NCBI GenBank assembly: GCA_002490775.1
Contig: DKUR01000011.1
Location: 28,961-92,960, forward strand
Length of the DNA stretch: 64,000 nt
Source of the DNA: Lachnospiraceae bacterium UBA7199
GTDB lineage: Bacteria > Bacillota > Clostridia > Lachnospirales > Lachnospiraceae
Direction: 5' to 3'
In this document: piece by piece, positions 63,298 through 64,000 of the stretch
Numbering within the stretch: the stretch's first letter is position 1
Layout: every line of letters begins with the position of its first letter
The notes under the pieces: model-generated
Told to the model about the DNA's origin: nothing
Databases searched by the model: none
Seen by the model: the letters and a program-made list of their open reading frames with translations, nothing else
Made by a program: the position numbers and the translations under genes

Positions 63298-63306
63298 AAT
63301 GTAACA

Positions 63307-63395
63307 GTTCAGCTATGCGAAAATGATTGTGCAATATGATCGTGGGAACTTGTTCACTAAGGGTAGATTGTATAATCATTTTCATAGGGCTGAAC
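63307..63395. repeat. Long imperfect inverted repeat between polC and the ACT gene
   Basis: Left arm 63307-63335 and right arm 63367-63395 (29 bases each) pair almost throughout: GTTCAGC/GCTGAAC, TATG/CATA, AAAATGATT/AATCATTTT, then GTGCAAT with ATTGTAT through G-T pairs. Two 2-base bulges (CG left, GG right) interrupt it. The loop is 31 nt. No T tract follows. A candidate -10 (TATAAT, 63371-63376) lies in the right arm, with TTGTTC (63350) at a poor 15-bp spacing. Confidence 0.75.
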
Positions 63396-63430
63396 TATTA
63401 CCATAAAATAAAAAATATGGAGGATTTGTT

Positions 63431-63835
63431 ATGTTAAGACAATTATCAATTTTTGCACAGAATAAGAAGGGAACCATGCAGCATATTACGGGTATTTTAA
63501 AGGACGAAGAAGTTAATATCTGGGGTTCCGTAACAAACGACAGTGCAGAGTATGGCATTATCCGTATGGTGGTTTCCGATGCAGAGAAGGCAAAAAAAGC
63601 ACTGGAAGAAGCAGGATATTTGTGTAAGCTGACAGATGTGATCGGCGTTGAGGTGGAGGATAAAGTTGGTAATTTGAATGCGCTGCTGCAGGCACTGTCA
63701 GAAAGCAACATTAATGTAAATTACATATATCTTTCCTTTAACAGAGATTCTGGAAAACCGGTTATGGTACTACAGACAGAAGATATCTCTTCAGTGGAAA
63801 GCTGTATTGTGGGAAAAGGATTCCGGGTGGTATAA
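63431..63835 (+). CDS. Tandem ACT-domain protein
   Basis: The 134-residue protein consists of two ACT domains (about 1-65 and 68-134). The first reads LSIFAQNKKGTMQHITGILKD, the second VEVEDKVGNLNALLQALSES, both with the typical Gly at the ligand-binding turn. It has no enzyme domain, so it is probably a small amino-acid-binding regulator; the ligand is unknown. The RBS GGAGGA precedes the ATG. Its stop codon overlaps the first of three palindromic repeat copies. Confidence 0.9.
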   Translation: MLRQLSIFAQNKKGTMQHITGILKDEEVNIWGSVTNDSAEYGIIRMVVSDAEKAKKALEEAGYLCKLTDVIGVEVEDKVGNLNALLQALSESNINVNYIYLSFNRDSGKPVMVLQTEDISSVESCIVGKGFRVV

Positions 63836-63867
63836 GGATAGAGTTCCGCTTTGCGGTCTATCCTTAT
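63832..63867. repeat. Divergent copy of the palindromic repeat, hairpin after the ACT gene (C1)
   Basis: ATAAGGATAGA (63832-63842) and TCTATCCTTAT (63857-63867) pair perfectly, with an inner CCGC/GCGG around TTT and a GTT bulge. The TTT loop and TCCTTATT end match the other copies in reverse orientation. It overlaps the ACT stop codon and could work as an RNA 3'-end structure. Confidence 0.75.
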
Positions 63868-63868
63868 T

Positions 63869-63944
63869 AAACAACGGATGCCAGGCTTTGTCTGCCATCC
63901 TTATTAAACAACGGATGCCAGGCTTTGCCAGCCATCCTTATGTT
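63869..63944 (-). repeat. Two further copies of the 39-bp palindromic repeat in reverse orientation (locus C)
   Basis: Copy C2 (63869-63905) is 37 bp, with TTATT instead of TTATGTT at its end. Copy C3 (63906-63944) is 39 bp and its reverse complement is identical to copy A2 at 5900-5938. The hairpin core is GGATGCCAGGC, TTT, GCCAGCCATCC. The remaining bases to 64000 show an A run and no recognisable gene. Confidence 0.9.
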
Positions 63945-64000
63945 AAAAAAAAGCATTTGAAACGATTTGTTAGATTTTATTAGCGAGACAGTTTCGGCTG

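Overview
The window is a low-GC Gram-positive chromosome segment, most likely from a motile member of the Lachnospiraceae or a related Clostridia lineage. This rests on gene order and protein character; no search was run. The order topA - codY - fla/che operon - rpsB - tsf - pyrH - frr - uppS - cdsA - dxr - rseP - polC follows the Bacillus subtilis layout. CodY, FliY, CheC, CheD, SigD, a SwrB-like protein and PolC are Firmicutes-type. Ribosome binding sites are strong (AGGAGG-like), and GTG and TTG starts are common.

Region by region. 1-5803 is the 3' part of a giant, probably secreted protein with a glycine-rich beta-helix-like section. It ends in a terminator and two copies of a 39-bp palindromic repeat. 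5937-7481 (minus) is a membrane GGDEF/EAL protein with a degenerate GGDEF site. 7637-10611 holds topA and codY, each with a clear sigma-A promoter. 10834-45484 is one long fla/che cluster. It encodes basal body, export apparatus, hook, motor, switch, chemotaxis (CheY, CheB, CheA, CheW, CheC, CheD), FlhF/FlhG, a PilZ protein, SigD, FapA and four poorly characterised proteins. 45563-47462 is rpsB-tsf. 47472-48296 is a minus-strand manganese exporter gene behind a yybP-ykoY riboswitch whose expression platform can be read base by base. 48394-55249 holds a polysaccharide deacetylase, a bactofilin, then pyrH-frr-uppS-cdsA-dxr-rseP. 55404-57541 is a PP2C phosphatase and Ser/Thr kinase pair. 57627-63297 is ispG-polC. 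63431-63835 is a double-ACT protein. The window closes with three more copies of the palindromic repeat in reverse orientation.

How it fits together. The fla/che cluster builds and steers the flagellum. The EAL protein and the PilZ protein suggest c-di-GMP input to motility, and CodY just upstream could add nutritional control. The downstream genes supply translation, nucleotide, isoprenoid, phospholipid and membrane-protease functions plus replication.

Most notable observations: a 39-bp hairpin repeat family in tandem at three transcription-unit boundaries, with compensatory base changes; the fully legible Mn riboswitch platform; a CheB without receiver domain; a FlgD with an added helical repeat and acidic tail; a truncated MltG-like protein at the end of the fla operon; and an rpsB promoter whose -35 box lies in the fla terminator.
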